Assembly: GCA_020639255.1 (NCBI GenBank)
Contig: JACKGZ010000001.1
Span: 706,712 to 770,711 of the forward strand
Reading direction: 5' to 3'
DNA: 64,000 nucleotides
Source of the DNA: Phycisphaera sp.
Lineage (GTDB): Bacteria; Planctomycetota; Phycisphaerae; Phycisphaerales; UBA1924
The position numbers and the translations under genes were made by a program. Position 1 is the stretch's first letter. Every line of letters begins with the position of its first letter. A model generated the notes under the pieces. The model saw only the letters and a list, made by a program, of their open reading frames with translations. It did no database searches and was not told the DNA's origin. Below are positions 18,269-26,725 of this stretch, piece after piece.

Positions 18269-20788
18269 TCAACAGCCCGCGTTGAAGTTGGCGACCCAGG
18301 CCGAGAAGTCAGCGGGAGTGCACGCTCCGTCGATGTTCTGGTCGCAGGCGGGGGCTTGTGTGTTGAATGCAGCCACCCATGCGGAGAAATCAGCCGGGCT
18401 TAGCACGCCATCGCCGTTCGTATCCGCGACACAAGTTGGCGCAGGGGTCGAAGTGAGGAGCATGGCTTCGTTTCGGCCTGAGATGGTGTTGTACGCGCTG
18501 CCGACGAGATAAACCGAACCTCCATCATCGACGTCGATGTCAGCCACATTGAAAGACGAGTATTGGGCGGGCAGCGTTGGCGCGATCTCGACGACGGACA
18601 ATGCGTTGCCGGACCAGATCACGGGTGTGCCGGTGGTCTGGCCCTCCCAGATCACCGAGCCGATCTGTAGACCCGAGTCGCACGCGACGGCGCTGCTCTT
18701 GAGGGCGCCGGTCGGGTGCAAGTCGATCAGTGAGCCGGGCGTGCCTGCCCAGAGCAGAGCATGTGAATCTGTCCATTGGTTGCTCGTGCCGACCTGCTGG
18801 CCATCGGACGCGTCGCTGATGGTGCTGTTGCTCGCCCAGGTGGGGTGCATGTCGACGTATGAGCCGGCGCTGCCCGACCACTTGGCGGCCTGCACAACAG
18901 CAAACGGCAGGCTGACCGAGCCGAACTGATCGTTTCCTTCGACCGCGGAGACGCTGCTGTTGCGAGCGAAAGATGGATGGATACTCTGCGCGTACCAGTA
19001 ATCGGGCTGGGGCCAGATGACAGCCCGGTTGTAGTAGTTGCCGGACGCATCGTCGGTCGCGCCGGATCCCACGATCGATACACCGTCGGTCGCGGTCATC
19101 GTGGTGTACTCGAACCCCGAATAGCTTGTATCGTAGAAGTTGCCTGCAAAGTCCCATCGGGCGGCGCGTTGGTAGTAGCAAGTTCGCAGCTGGCCGCTGA
19201 CATAGCAGCTCAGCGGCTCCCACCACCACCCGACGAGAAGGTCGCCACCAATGTCGTGCACCGACCCACCCTGCGAGTTGGGCGGCGTGAGGTTCCGGCC
19301 GCTCGCGGCCGTGCTGGTCCAGACCCACGGGTGGTCGATGTTGTTGTATTCGGGAGTGTCGAAGACGGCGCGCCCAACCTGAACGCCCTGGTCGACCGCT
19401 GTGGCATACGAGTTCTCCGCGATCGACGGGTGCAGGGATGTGAACTCCCAGTGCGTCGGGATATCAACTGGCGTGCGGACAGTGACCAGTGTTGGGTTGC
19501 CCGTGTCGGTGCCGCAACTGTTGGTTGCTATGAGAGCGTAGCTTCCGGCGTCTGCGGCGCCGCAGCCAGAGATCGTCATCGAGTCCGTCGTTGCGCCGGC
19601 AATGGTGCCGCCACTCGCGGAAGGGCCGTCGGTGAGCGGTGAGCCGTCCTTCTCCCACTGGTAGGAAATGGACCCGCCCCCCGCGACCGGAGCGTGAAGG
19701 AAGATAGTTGAGCCCCCCCAGAGCTGGAAGTCGGCGGGTTCATCGAAGACAACCGGGCAGGGCGTGGTATAGATGCGTTCGGTCGATGCGGTTCCGCTCG
19801 AATTGTTGTCTCCGCCGAAGACGTACAAATAGTTCCCGGGCCCCATGCCCGCCGCGAACCAGCAGCGAGGCTCGCTCATTGAAGGGCCGAGCGCCCAAGT
19901 GTCTGTGACTGGGTCGTAGACATGCACTTCGTTCTGGGTGGTCGATGTGCCGACAGCCCCGATGTTCCCGCCAAGAATGTAGATACGGCCGTCACCCCCG
20001 AGCACGGCTTCGTGACCGGTGAGCGCAACGGGCATCTCAGCATTGGCGGTTGATTGCCAGGAATTCGTTGCGATGTCGTACTGCTGAACTGTAGAGATGC
20101 GCGAGGATCCGTTGGCGCTGAAACCGCCGAAGACCAGAATGTGCCCGAGCCCATCGAGCGAGGCAGCCGCGTCTGCTACTGCGATTGGCAACGGCGCGAG
20201 TGGCTGCCAATTGTCGGTGTTTGCATTGTACCGTTCGGCATAGTTCGAGTTCGGTGAACCGGGCGTACCGCCGCCATTAGGACCACCACCGAATGAGTAG
20301 ATACGCCCGAGTTCGTCCGTGCAGTCGGCGAACCACATCGATGGTGCGCTCGCGCCGCGCGCAGCCAGATCGTGCCAAGGGCCTTCGTTTGGATCCCATT
20401 CGAATGGGAGCGGTTCGCTGCCGGGTTCGGCGGGGTTGTCGCCGCCGAAGATGACGATACGTCCGAGCGCATCGAGCCCGCCGCCCTGGCTCAGCAGCAC
20501 GCCCATGCCGTCGAAGCCGATTTCTTCACCCCAGACGTTCGTTGCAGTGTTGTAGCGGTACACCGATCCGTCTTCGGCCCCGTTGTACCAAGGTGGTCCG
20601 CCCAAAACGTAGAATGAGTCGCCGATCCCGATAGCGATTGAGTGCGACTTGGCTAGACCACCTGTCGGTATACTCGAAACGGTTTCCCATATGCCGCCAG
20701 ACTGTGCGCACGCTTGTGTCGCGGCAAGAACGATCGGAGCAAGGGTCAGCTGCACAGGACGATTTCGAGCTTTGATATCGTATCGCAT
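18269..20788 (-). CDS. Secreted kelch-repeat, Ig-like and dockerin protein
   Basis: 839 aa. ATG 20788 has AGGAG 8 nt upstream and opens a signal peptide (VQLTLAPIVLAATQACAQ). Residues about 30-330 contain kelch-type repeats with the GG...W pattern (VLGG, VIFGGD, YSFGGG, LVFGGF, YILGG, YVFGGD), expected to fold as a beta-propeller. An Ig-like domain follows (about 340-430, YQWEKDGSPL...DAGSYALIATNSCG). Then comes a second repeat region of HP...S/WTSTAASG-type units (about 440-770) like HAF-type extracellular repeats. The last residues are two dockerin-like PADFSAWV repeats ending FNAGC. A binding or surface role is likely. No enzyme motif is seen. Confidence 0.85.
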   Translation of the reverse strand: MRYDIKARNRPVQLTLAPIVLAATQACAQSGGIWETVSSIPTGGLAKSHSIAIGIGDSFYVLGGPPWYNGAEDGSVYRYNTATNVWGEEIGFDGMGVLLSQGGGLDALGRIVIFGGDNPAEPGSEPLPFEWDPNEGPWHDLAARGASAPSMWFADCTDELGRIYSFGGGPNGGGTPGSPNSNYAERYNANTDNWQPLAPLPIAVADAAASLDGLGHILVFGGFSANGSSRISTVQQYDIATNSWQSTANAEMPVALTGHEAVLGGDGRIYILGGNIGAVGTSTTQNEVHVYDPVTDTWALGPSMSEPRCWFAAGMGPGNYLYVFGGDNNSSGTASTERIYTTPCPVVFDEPADFQLWGGSTIFLHAPVAGGGSISYQWEKDGSPLTDGPSASGGTIAGATTDSMTISGCGAADAGSYALIATNSCGTDTGNPTLVTVRTPVDIPTHWEFTSLHPSIAENSYATAVDQGVQVGRAVFDTPEYNNIDHPWVWTSTAASGRNLTPPNSQGGSVHDIGGDLLVGWWWEPLSCYVSGQLRTCYYQRAARWDFAGNFYDTSYSGFEYTTMTATDGVSIVGSGATDDASGNYYNRAVIWPQPDYWYAQSIHPSFARNSSVSAVEGNDQFGSVSLPFAVVQAAKWSGSAGSYVDMHPTWASNSTISDASDGQQVGTSNQWTDSHALLWAGTPGSLIDLHPTGALKSSAVACDSGLQIGSVIWEGQTTGTPVIWSGNALSVVEIAPTLPAQYSSFNVADIDVDDGGSVYLVGSAYNTISGRNEAMLLTSTPAPTCVADTNGDGVLSPADFSAWVAAFNTQAPACDQNIDGACTPADFSAWVANFNAGC

Positions 20789-21084
20789 CGATCCGCTCCT
20801 GTATTGATATTTCATAAGTGCAAAGCTGTGGCCATGGTACATCCATTCCGATGCCGCTTCGGGCAAGTGCGTAGCGAAACCGGCTGCAACTGTTGCAGCT
20901 ACACTCCCGGTATCGGTGGACAATGGTTCGAGTGTGCCTTCATTTCGTGTTTGGGTGCTGTATCGATCGTGATATGATCGGTACAGTGCCGGGTCGAATC
21001 TGAGAGTGAAGAATCGTTTCGAAGAAGGCTAGTACAGCACGCGAATTGGATAGAATACTGGCTTTAAATGTGGATTTTCACGCC

Positions 21085-22176
21085 ATGAGATCGAGAATGC
21101 GATGCATGCTTTGTTTCGCCATGCGAGGCAGTCAAGCACCCATCGTGCTCGCGTGCTTTGTGAGCTTGATTGGCTGCGAGCGTGAGGGTGTGCATGCCTA
21201 TCGCGTGCCTCGAGAACCGTCGGGCATGACACAAACCGCTCTCGGCCTCCAGAGTTCCTCGCAAGAATCTGCCGATCGTGACGCGATTCACTGGAGCGTG
21301 CCCCAAGGATGGCGTGAAGATCGAACGCCAAGAGAGTTTCGCCTCACGACATTCTTTGCAGATTCCGGAAAAGTTGAGATATCTGTCTCGGCCTTCGCGG
21401 GTGCTGCCGGCGGGATCTCGGCCAACATCAATCGCTGGCGAAGTCAGTTGCAACTCCAGCCATTGAGTGAGAGTGTGATTGATCACACGCTGGAGATGGT
21501 CGAGGGAAGCGAGCCGCTCGTTCGTGTATTTGATGAGACGAACGGGCAGAGGATCGTTGCAGCGATCGTCGCGCCCGGCGACGGGCAGACGTGGTTCATT
21601 AAGGCCATGGGAACGCCAGACTCGATCGGTGGTGTGCGGCAGTCGTTGGTCGAATTCGCGACTTCGCTTCGTCTTGCAAACACAGGCAAAGTGAACTCGG
21701 CACCAAGTCCAACTCAATCAAGCACGATGAATTCAGCTGTCGCAGGCAATGGCACTGGCGCTGTCGAGCGGGCGGTCGCGGCGTGGTCGGCTCCGGGGCA
21801 CTGGCGTCGTGAGCAGACCAATTCGCAGATGGTCGCGGCTGTCTGGGCGACCGATTCTGGTTGCAGGGTCACACTGACCCCGCTCCGCCGTGATGCCATG
21901 ACCGCGATCTCTGGCATCAATATGTGGCGGTCACAGATCGGGCTCCCTGTAGTTGGGAACCTTGCCGAAGCGGATCTTGAGCACTTCTCCGACACTGCGT
22001 CGCTTTTCGATGGAGTTGCGGAAGACGGAGAGCAACGCATCGTTGCCGCGATTGTGCAGGGGCCGGTGCAGAACTGGTACATCAAGCTCACGGGCTCCGC
22101 CACGGAAGTGGATGAGGAAATCAAAGCAGTGCGCGAGCTCGTGCAACTGGTCGATACCGCGGAGCACGGATCATAA
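21085..22176 (+). CDS. Lipoprotein with two tandem copies of one domain, upstream of resB
   Basis: 363 aa. A hydrophobic segment ends in the lipobox LIGC, so it is probably a lipoprotein. Two similar domains of about 120 residues follow. Each begins WSxPxxWRxE, has a xINxWRSQ...LP motif (NINRWRSQLQLQPL and GINMWRSQIGLPVV) and contains GQRIVAAIV or EQRIVAAIV followed by TWFIKAMG or NWYIKLTG. I do not know the family. The stop overlaps the resB start by one base, so the two are translationally coupled; a link with cytochrome c maturation or membrane redox is inferred. Start uncertain: ATG codons at 21085, 21097 and 21121 all give a usable signal. Confidence 0.75.
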   Translation: MRSRMRCMLCFAMRGSQAPIVLACFVSLIGCEREGVHAYRVPREPSGMTQTALGLQSSSQESADRDAIHWSVPQGWREDRTPREFRLTTFFADSGKVEISVSAFAGAAGGISANINRWRSQLQLQPLSESVIDHTLEMVEGSEPLVRVFDETNGQRIVAAIVAPGDGQTWFIKAMGTPDSIGGVRQSLVEFATSLRLANTGKVNSAPSPTQSSTMNSAVAGNGTGAVERAVAAWSAPGHWRREQTNSQMVAAVWATDSGCRVTLTPLRRDAMTAISGINMWRSQIGLPVVGNLAEADLEHFSDTASLFDGVAEDGEQRIVAAIVQGPVQNWYIKLTGSATEVDEEIKAVRELVQLVDTAEHGS

Positions 22177-23336
22177 TGGCCAAGGACGTACTGAAGGCGT
22201 TCGCTTCGCTGAAGCTTACCGTGGTGCTCCTTGTGCTGAGCATGCTACTTATATTCGCGGGCACACTCGCGCAGGTCGAATCTGGTGTCTGGACAGTCGT
22301 CGATCAGTATTTCCGGTCAGCGATTGTGCGTGTGGATTTCCAGATCTTCGTTCCCAGGTCAATCGCGAGAATACCCGGTGCGATCATCTTGCCAGGTGGT
22401 GCGTTGATCGGGGCTATGCTCTTTGTCAATCTCGTTGCGGCTCATGTCTCGCGGTTCAAGTATCGGCTCAAAAACGCGGGCATCATCGTCGTTCACCTCG
22501 GCATTTTACTGCTGATCGTTGGGGAGTTCGTGACCGGGATCGCCGCCCGTGAGGGCAGGATGACGATCCTAGAGGGCGAATCTTCGAACTACGCGGAGGA
22601 CATCCGCTCGTGCGAACTCGCGGTGATCGACCAATCCGACTCACAGGACGACTTCGTGGTTGTCGTGCCTCAACGACTTCTCTCTCACGATTCGGCGACA
22701 ATTTCGAACGGGCTTTTGCCGTTCGAGGTTCGGGTCGATCAGTGGATGGGCAATTCGCGTATCGAGCGAGTGTCGCAGCCCGATGCATCGATGTCGACGG
22801 CATTTGCCCAGATGTTTCGGGCGATCCCGCTGCCGCCCGCCAACGGCGTCGACGGCGGCACAGTAGATGTGCCCTCGGCCTACATCACGCTCATTGACAG
22901 CGGCCATGAACTCGGACGATATCTTGTCTCGGTTCATGTCAATCAGCCACAGCAGGTCCGTGTGAACGGTCGGAGGTACCTGATCCAGCTCCGCTTCGCC
23001 CGCGATTACAAGCCATACCGGATCGAGCTCATTGACTTCCGCCACGATAAATTTGTCGGCACCGAAACACCGAGGAATTTCTCCAGCCAGATCCGGCTGA
23101 TCGATCCGGAGCGAGGTGTCGATCGGGAAACCATTATTAAGATGAATCATCCCCTGCGGTACGCGGGTGAGACGCTATACCAAGCGTCGTACAAGCCTGA
23201 CAACAGCGGCACTGTGCTCCAGGTCGTCCGCAATCCGGGCTGGCTCATCCCATACATTTCTTGCACGATGGTGGCCGTTGGGATGCTCTTCCACTTCGGT
23301 CGGCGTCTGAGCAGCCGAGGAGTATCCAGGTCATGA
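22176..23336 (+). CDS. resB: ResB-like cytochrome c biogenesis protein (System II)
   Basis: 386 aa. ResB (CcsB) together with CcsA holds and delivers heme across the membrane for covalent attachment to CxxCH apocytochromes. Hydrophobic helices lie near residues 10-30, 65-90, 100-120 and about 355-372, with a large periplasmic domain between the third and last. LKLTVVLLVLSML and the final GWLIPYISCTMVAVGMLFHF are typical ResB segments; the conserved His (IVVHLGI, MNHPL and LFHF) are candidate heme ligands. It overlaps ccsA by 4 bases (ATGA) and the upstream lipoprotein by one, giving a coupled three-gene operon. Confidence 0.88.
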   Translation: MAKDVLKAFASLKLTVVLLVLSMLLIFAGTLAQVESGVWTVVDQYFRSAIVRVDFQIFVPRSIARIPGAIILPGGALIGAMLFVNLVAAHVSRFKYRLKNAGIIVVHLGILLLIVGEFVTGIAAREGRMTILEGESSNYAEDIRSCELAVIDQSDSQDDFVVVVPQRLLSHDSATISNGLLPFEVRVDQWMGNSRIERVSQPDASMSTAFAQMFRAIPLPPANGVDGGTVDVPSAYITLIDSGHELGRYLVSVHVNQPQQVRVNGRRYLIQLRFARDYKPYRIELIDFRHDKFVGTETPRNFSSQIRLIDPERGVDRETIIKMNHPLRYAGETLYQASYKPDNSGTVLQVVRNPGWLIPYISCTMVAVGMLFHFGRRLSSRGVSRS

Positions 23337-25018
23337 ATACGACGCAGCGCATGGTTTACTTTGCATGTGTTGCGATCTCGCTCGTGCTGATCGCGAGCTG
23401 GTTGTGGCCACACTCAAGTGCTGGAACTGGCCTGAACCTGGAGAATGTTGCGAGTATGCCCGTCTCGGATGATGGGCGGGTGAAGCCGCTGGATACGGTG
23501 GCTCGATCGAGTCTCCTTCTGCTCAGCGGCAAGCAGAGCGTAAAGGTCGACGGCCGGCGCGTCGAAGCGATCGAGTGGTTGCTCGAGGTTTTCGCTCGCA
23601 GCCAGAACGCCATCACCATGCGGGTCTTCCGCATCGATCACCCGGATGTCAAAGCCCAGCTCGGACTCGACGACGCTCGGAACACGTTCAGCTACGGCGA
23701 ACTCATGCCGAGCGTATCGGAGATCTCGCGTCAGGCGTCGCTTGCGAACCAGATCACACCGAAGAAACGCGATCCGTACCAGCGTCAGATGCTCCTGCTG
23801 CATCGCAGACTCTTTGTTTTCAATAGCCTCGCCGCGCTGAGCAAGCCCTACGTTGTTCCGCCCCGCTCGATCGGGAGCGGCGAATGGGCTCCTGTGACGA
23901 GTGCGCAGGGTGATACCGTCACCGAGCAATTCAAAGCCCTGATCGCTGGCTTTCAAGCCAGAGACCACGCGACGCTCGAACTAACCGCAGCGATCTGGAG
24001 AGCCGAGATCGATTCACGTCAGCCAGGGCTGCTCTCGAAGGCGTCCAAGGAAGTCTGGTTCAACCGTGCCAGGCTCTTTCCGCTGGCGTCCGGGCTGTAT
24101 GTCTTGGTGTTTCTTTACGGATCGATCGGATTCATCTTCAGCGAATCCAGCGGCGGCTGGGGCTTGGCGCTCCGGCGGGCAGCGACGAGTGTTGGCCTGC
24201 TGGCGCTCGTTGTGCACACTGTGGGACTTGCGATGCGGATCTACCTGCAGGGCCGCCCTCCGGTGACGAACCTGTACTCGTCGGCCGTCTTTATCGGATG
24301 GGCCTGTGTGCCCATTGGGATGATGATGGACAAACGCACATCGGTTCCATTGGGCTTGGTTGCCTCCAGTGTGATCGCGTTTGCGACATTAATCGTGGCG
24401 CACAACCTCGGTGGCTCGGGCGACACGATGCAGATGATGCAGGCGGTCCTGGACTCGAATTTCTGGCTCGCCACGCACGTCGTCGTGATTACGATTGGCT
24501 ACTCGACAACATTCCTCGCAGGAATCCTCGGGCTTGCGTTTGTGTTGCTTGGGGTCTTTACGAAACGTCTGGAGGGCGCCAAGGGACAGGCGCTCGGGCG
24601 ATCGATCTACGGCGTGGTGTGCTTCGCCACTCTTCTCAGCTTTGTCGGCACCGTGCTCGGTGGGATCTGGGCCGATCAGTCGTGGGGCCGGTTCTGGGGC
24701 TGGGATCCGAAAGAAAACGGCGCCGCCCTGATCGTCGTGATGAACCTCATCATCCTCCACGCGCGATGGGGCGGCATGATCCGCCAGCGCGGGATCGCGG
24801 TCCTTGCGATCGCAGGCAATATCGTGACGGCGTGGTCGTGGTTCGGGACGAACATGCTCGGTGTCGGCCTGCACTCCTACGGGTTCACCGACTCGGCCGT
24901 CTTCTGGATCTCTGTCTTTATTCTCAGCCAGCTCGTGATGATCGGGATCGGCCTGCTGCCCATGCGGCTCTGGCGCAGCGGCACGATGCAGCGAGCCGTG
25001 GCCGCATCGACCGCCTGA
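23333..25018 (+). CDS. ccsA: CcsA/ResC-type heme-handling protein, System II cytochrome c maturation
   Basis: 561 aa integral membrane protein. The heme-binding WWD-type motif is seen as WGRFWGWDPKENGA (about 460), with conserved flanking His in NLIILHARWGG and GVGLHSYGF. The hydrophobic C-terminal half (about 260-550) carries the CcsA fold. The N-terminal half (about 25-250) has one helix and a long periplasmic domain (PVSDDGRVKPLDTVA...), as in planctomycete and Bacteroidetes fused forms. It starts inside the resB stop. Its stop abuts, base to base, the stop of the convergent 22-heme cytochrome gene. It probably supplies heme ligation for the neighbouring multiheme proteins. Confidence 0.92.
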   Translation: MNTTQRMVYFACVAISLVLIASWLWPHSSAGTGLNLENVASMPVSDDGRVKPLDTVARSSLLLLSGKQSVKVDGRRVEAIEWLLEVFARSQNAITMRVFRIDHPDVKAQLGLDDARNTFSYGELMPSVSEISRQASLANQITPKKRDPYQRQMLLLHRRLFVFNSLAALSKPYVVPPRSIGSGEWAPVTSAQGDTVTEQFKALIAGFQARDHATLELTAAIWRAEIDSRQPGLLSKASKEVWFNRARLFPLASGLYVLVFLYGSIGFIFSESSGGWGLALRRAATSVGLLALVVHTVGLAMRIYLQGRPPVTNLYSSAVFIGWACVPIGMMMDKRTSVPLGLVASSVIAFATLIVAHNLGGSGDTMQMMQAVLDSNFWLATHVVVITIGYSTTFLAGILGLAFVLLGVFTKRLEGAKGQALGRSIYGVVCFATLLSFVGTVLGGIWADQSWGRFWGWDPKENGAALIVVMNLIILHARWGGMIRQRGIAVLAIAGNIVTAWSWFGTNMLGVGLHSYGFTDSAVFWISVFILSQLVMIGIGLLPMRLWRSGTMQRAVAASTA

Positions 25019-26725
25019 TTATTCGCGTCCATTCGGATGGCACGTGTAGCAGGCGTTGCTGTCCCAGACATACCCCGGCACGCCGCTGTGTTTGTCATCC
25101 ATCGAGGACTGCCGGTGCTCGTGGCAGTCGATGCAGCTGAAAGCAGGTGTCGCGGCGGGCACAGTGTGACAGTCAATGCAATCGAGGTTGCGGTGCGCGC
25201 CCGAATTGATCGGGAACGAGTTGTGATCAAACACCGCGTCGTTCCAGTCCGATGTGTTGTGACACTGGACGCAGTCGGTTGGGAACCCAGAGATGGCGTG
25301 GTTCGGGTTGGTCGTGTTGTTGTACTCGGGCAGGTGGCAGGACACGCAGTCGGCCGGCAGGCCCGCGTACACATTCCCGATATGGCACGTGTTGCAGCTC
25401 GGCAGGTTGTGACCGTTGGTGAGCGGGAACGAAGGCGTGTGCACGAAGCTTGAGTTGTCCCATACGACTGTGTCGTGGCACATCTGGCAGTCGAGCGAGA
25501 ACCCGGCGGCCGTGTGGTTCGGATCCGATGTGCCGTTGTAATCCGGCAGGTGGCACGCGGAGCAATCGGTCGAGAGGCCCGTGTAGACGCCGCCCATGTG
25601 GCATGAAGTGCAGTCGAGCCCGCCGTGGCTATTGGTCAGCGGGAAGCTGGCCGGGTGCACAAAGTTCGCGCCCTCCCATCCGAAGATGTCGTGGCACTGC
25701 GCACAATCAGTCGAGAAGCCCGATGTGACGTGGTTCGGATCAGTCGTGCTGTTGTAGTCGGGGAGGTGGCACGCGGCGCAATCGGTGGGCGTCCCGGCAA
25801 AAACACCGCCCATATGGCAGAGCGTGCAGTTGTCGGTGTCGTGCCCGCCGTCGAGTGGGAAAGTAGGTGTGTGGACGAATCCCGCCCCGCCCCAGGTCGT
25901 GGTGTCGTGGCACATCGCGCAGTCGGTGCTGAATCCCGCGGCCATGTGATTGGGGTCGGTCGTGTTGTTGTATTCAGGCAGGTGGCACGCGGCGCAGTCC
26001 GTCGAGAGCCCCTCGAACGTCCCCGGGAGGTGGCACGCCGAGCAGTCGAGTCCGCCGTGGCTGTTCGTTAGCGGGAAACTGGCCGGGTGCTCGAAGTCCG
26101 CAGGTGTGAACCCGAACTGCGAGTGGCACCGCTGGCAATCGGTCGTCCAGCCGTTGGCGATGTGATCCGGGTTGGTTGCCCGTGCGAGATCGCGCTGGTG
26201 GCAGATCTCACAGGCCGGCTCGAGGCCCTCGAAGTTCCCGACCGCCGCGCCCTCGTGGCACGTGAAGCACTCCGCCGAGGCGTGCGCCCCGACCAGGGGG
26301 AACCTCGTCGAGGCGTGCAGCGCGACGGCCTCGATGGGTTGCCAGGTGTCCTCGTTGTGGCACTGCTCGCAGTCCGGGCCGAGTCGCCCGCGGTGGATGT
26401 CCTCGTGACAACCCGCGCACCCGCGGCTGGCGAACATCGCGACCGGTCCATTGTCGTTATGGCACCGCAGACACGCCGCGTCGGCGTGCGCGCCATTCAG
26501 GGGTACACCGGTCTCGGCGAGATGATCAAACTCAAAGTCATCGCGGATCTTGGTCCACGAACCACCCTCATGGCAGAGCGAGCAGTCTGCTGGGAACGAG
26601 TCGTGAGGGATGACTGGCCCGAGATCGGCTTCGTTCCATTCCTGTCGAGGCAGGAGCGAGCCGCACGCGACAAGGCACACAAGCACGCCAACGATGATCC
26701 ATGCTTTCGCCTGTGGTGATCGCAT
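25019..26725 (-). CDS. 22-heme cytochrome c lipoprotein
   Basis: 568 aa. Counting gives 22 CxxCH motifs. The N-terminus WIIVGVLVCLVAC is a lipoprotein signal with lipobox LVAC, so the protein is likely lipid anchored, plausibly at the outer membrane. Residues 142-503 are five tandem repeats (the last four 71-72 aa) with three CxxCH each; the rest of the motifs flank these. Many isolated His in FPLTNSHGG, DPNH and FVH contexts could be distal ligands. Last gene of a minus-strand operon: its ATG shares one base with the stop of the beta-barrel gene. Likely function is long-range electron transfer; substrate or partner unknown. Confidence 0.93.
   Translation of the reverse strand: MRSPQAKAWIIVGVLVCLVACGSLLPRQEWNEADLGPVIPHDSFPADCSLCHEGGSWTKIRDDFEFDHLAETGVPLNGAHADAACLRCHNDNGPVAMFASRGCAGCHEDIHRGRLGPDCEQCHNEDTWQPIEAVALHASTRFPLVGAHASAECFTCHEGAAVGNFEGLEPACEICHQRDLARATNPDHIANGWTTDCQRCHSQFGFTPADFEHPASFPLTNSHGGLDCSACHLPGTFEGLSTDCAACHLPEYNNTTDPNHMAAGFSTDCAMCHDTTTWGGAGFVHTPTFPLDGGHDTDNCTLCHMGGVFAGTPTDCAACHLPDYNSTTDPNHVTSGFSTDCAQCHDIFGWEGANFVHPASFPLTNSHGGLDCTSCHMGGVYTGLSTDCSACHLPDYNGTSDPNHTAAGFSLDCQMCHDTVVWDNSSFVHTPSFPLTNGHNLPSCNTCHIGNVYAGLPADCVSCHLPEYNNTTNPNHAISGFPTDCVQCHNTSDWNDAVFDHNSFPINSGAHRNLDCIDCHTVPAATPAFSCIDCHEHRQSSMDDKHSGVPGYVWDSNACYTCHPNGRE
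25217..26302 (-). repeat. Five in-frame repeats coding for three hemes each (about 216 bp units)
   Basis: Within the 22-heme gene, residues 142-216, 217-288, 289-360, 361-432 and 433-503 repeat the pattern FPL...H...CxxCH...CxxCHLPxYN...PNH...DCxxCH...W...F. The lengths are 75, 72, 72, 72 and 71 aa. The middle three share most positions, indicating relatively recent tandem duplication. Confidence 0.9.

Noticed and set aside
25217..26302. CRISPR-like tandem repeat
   Set aside because: The repetition is in frame inside a cytochrome gene with 216-bp units and no spacers; it reflects protein modules.
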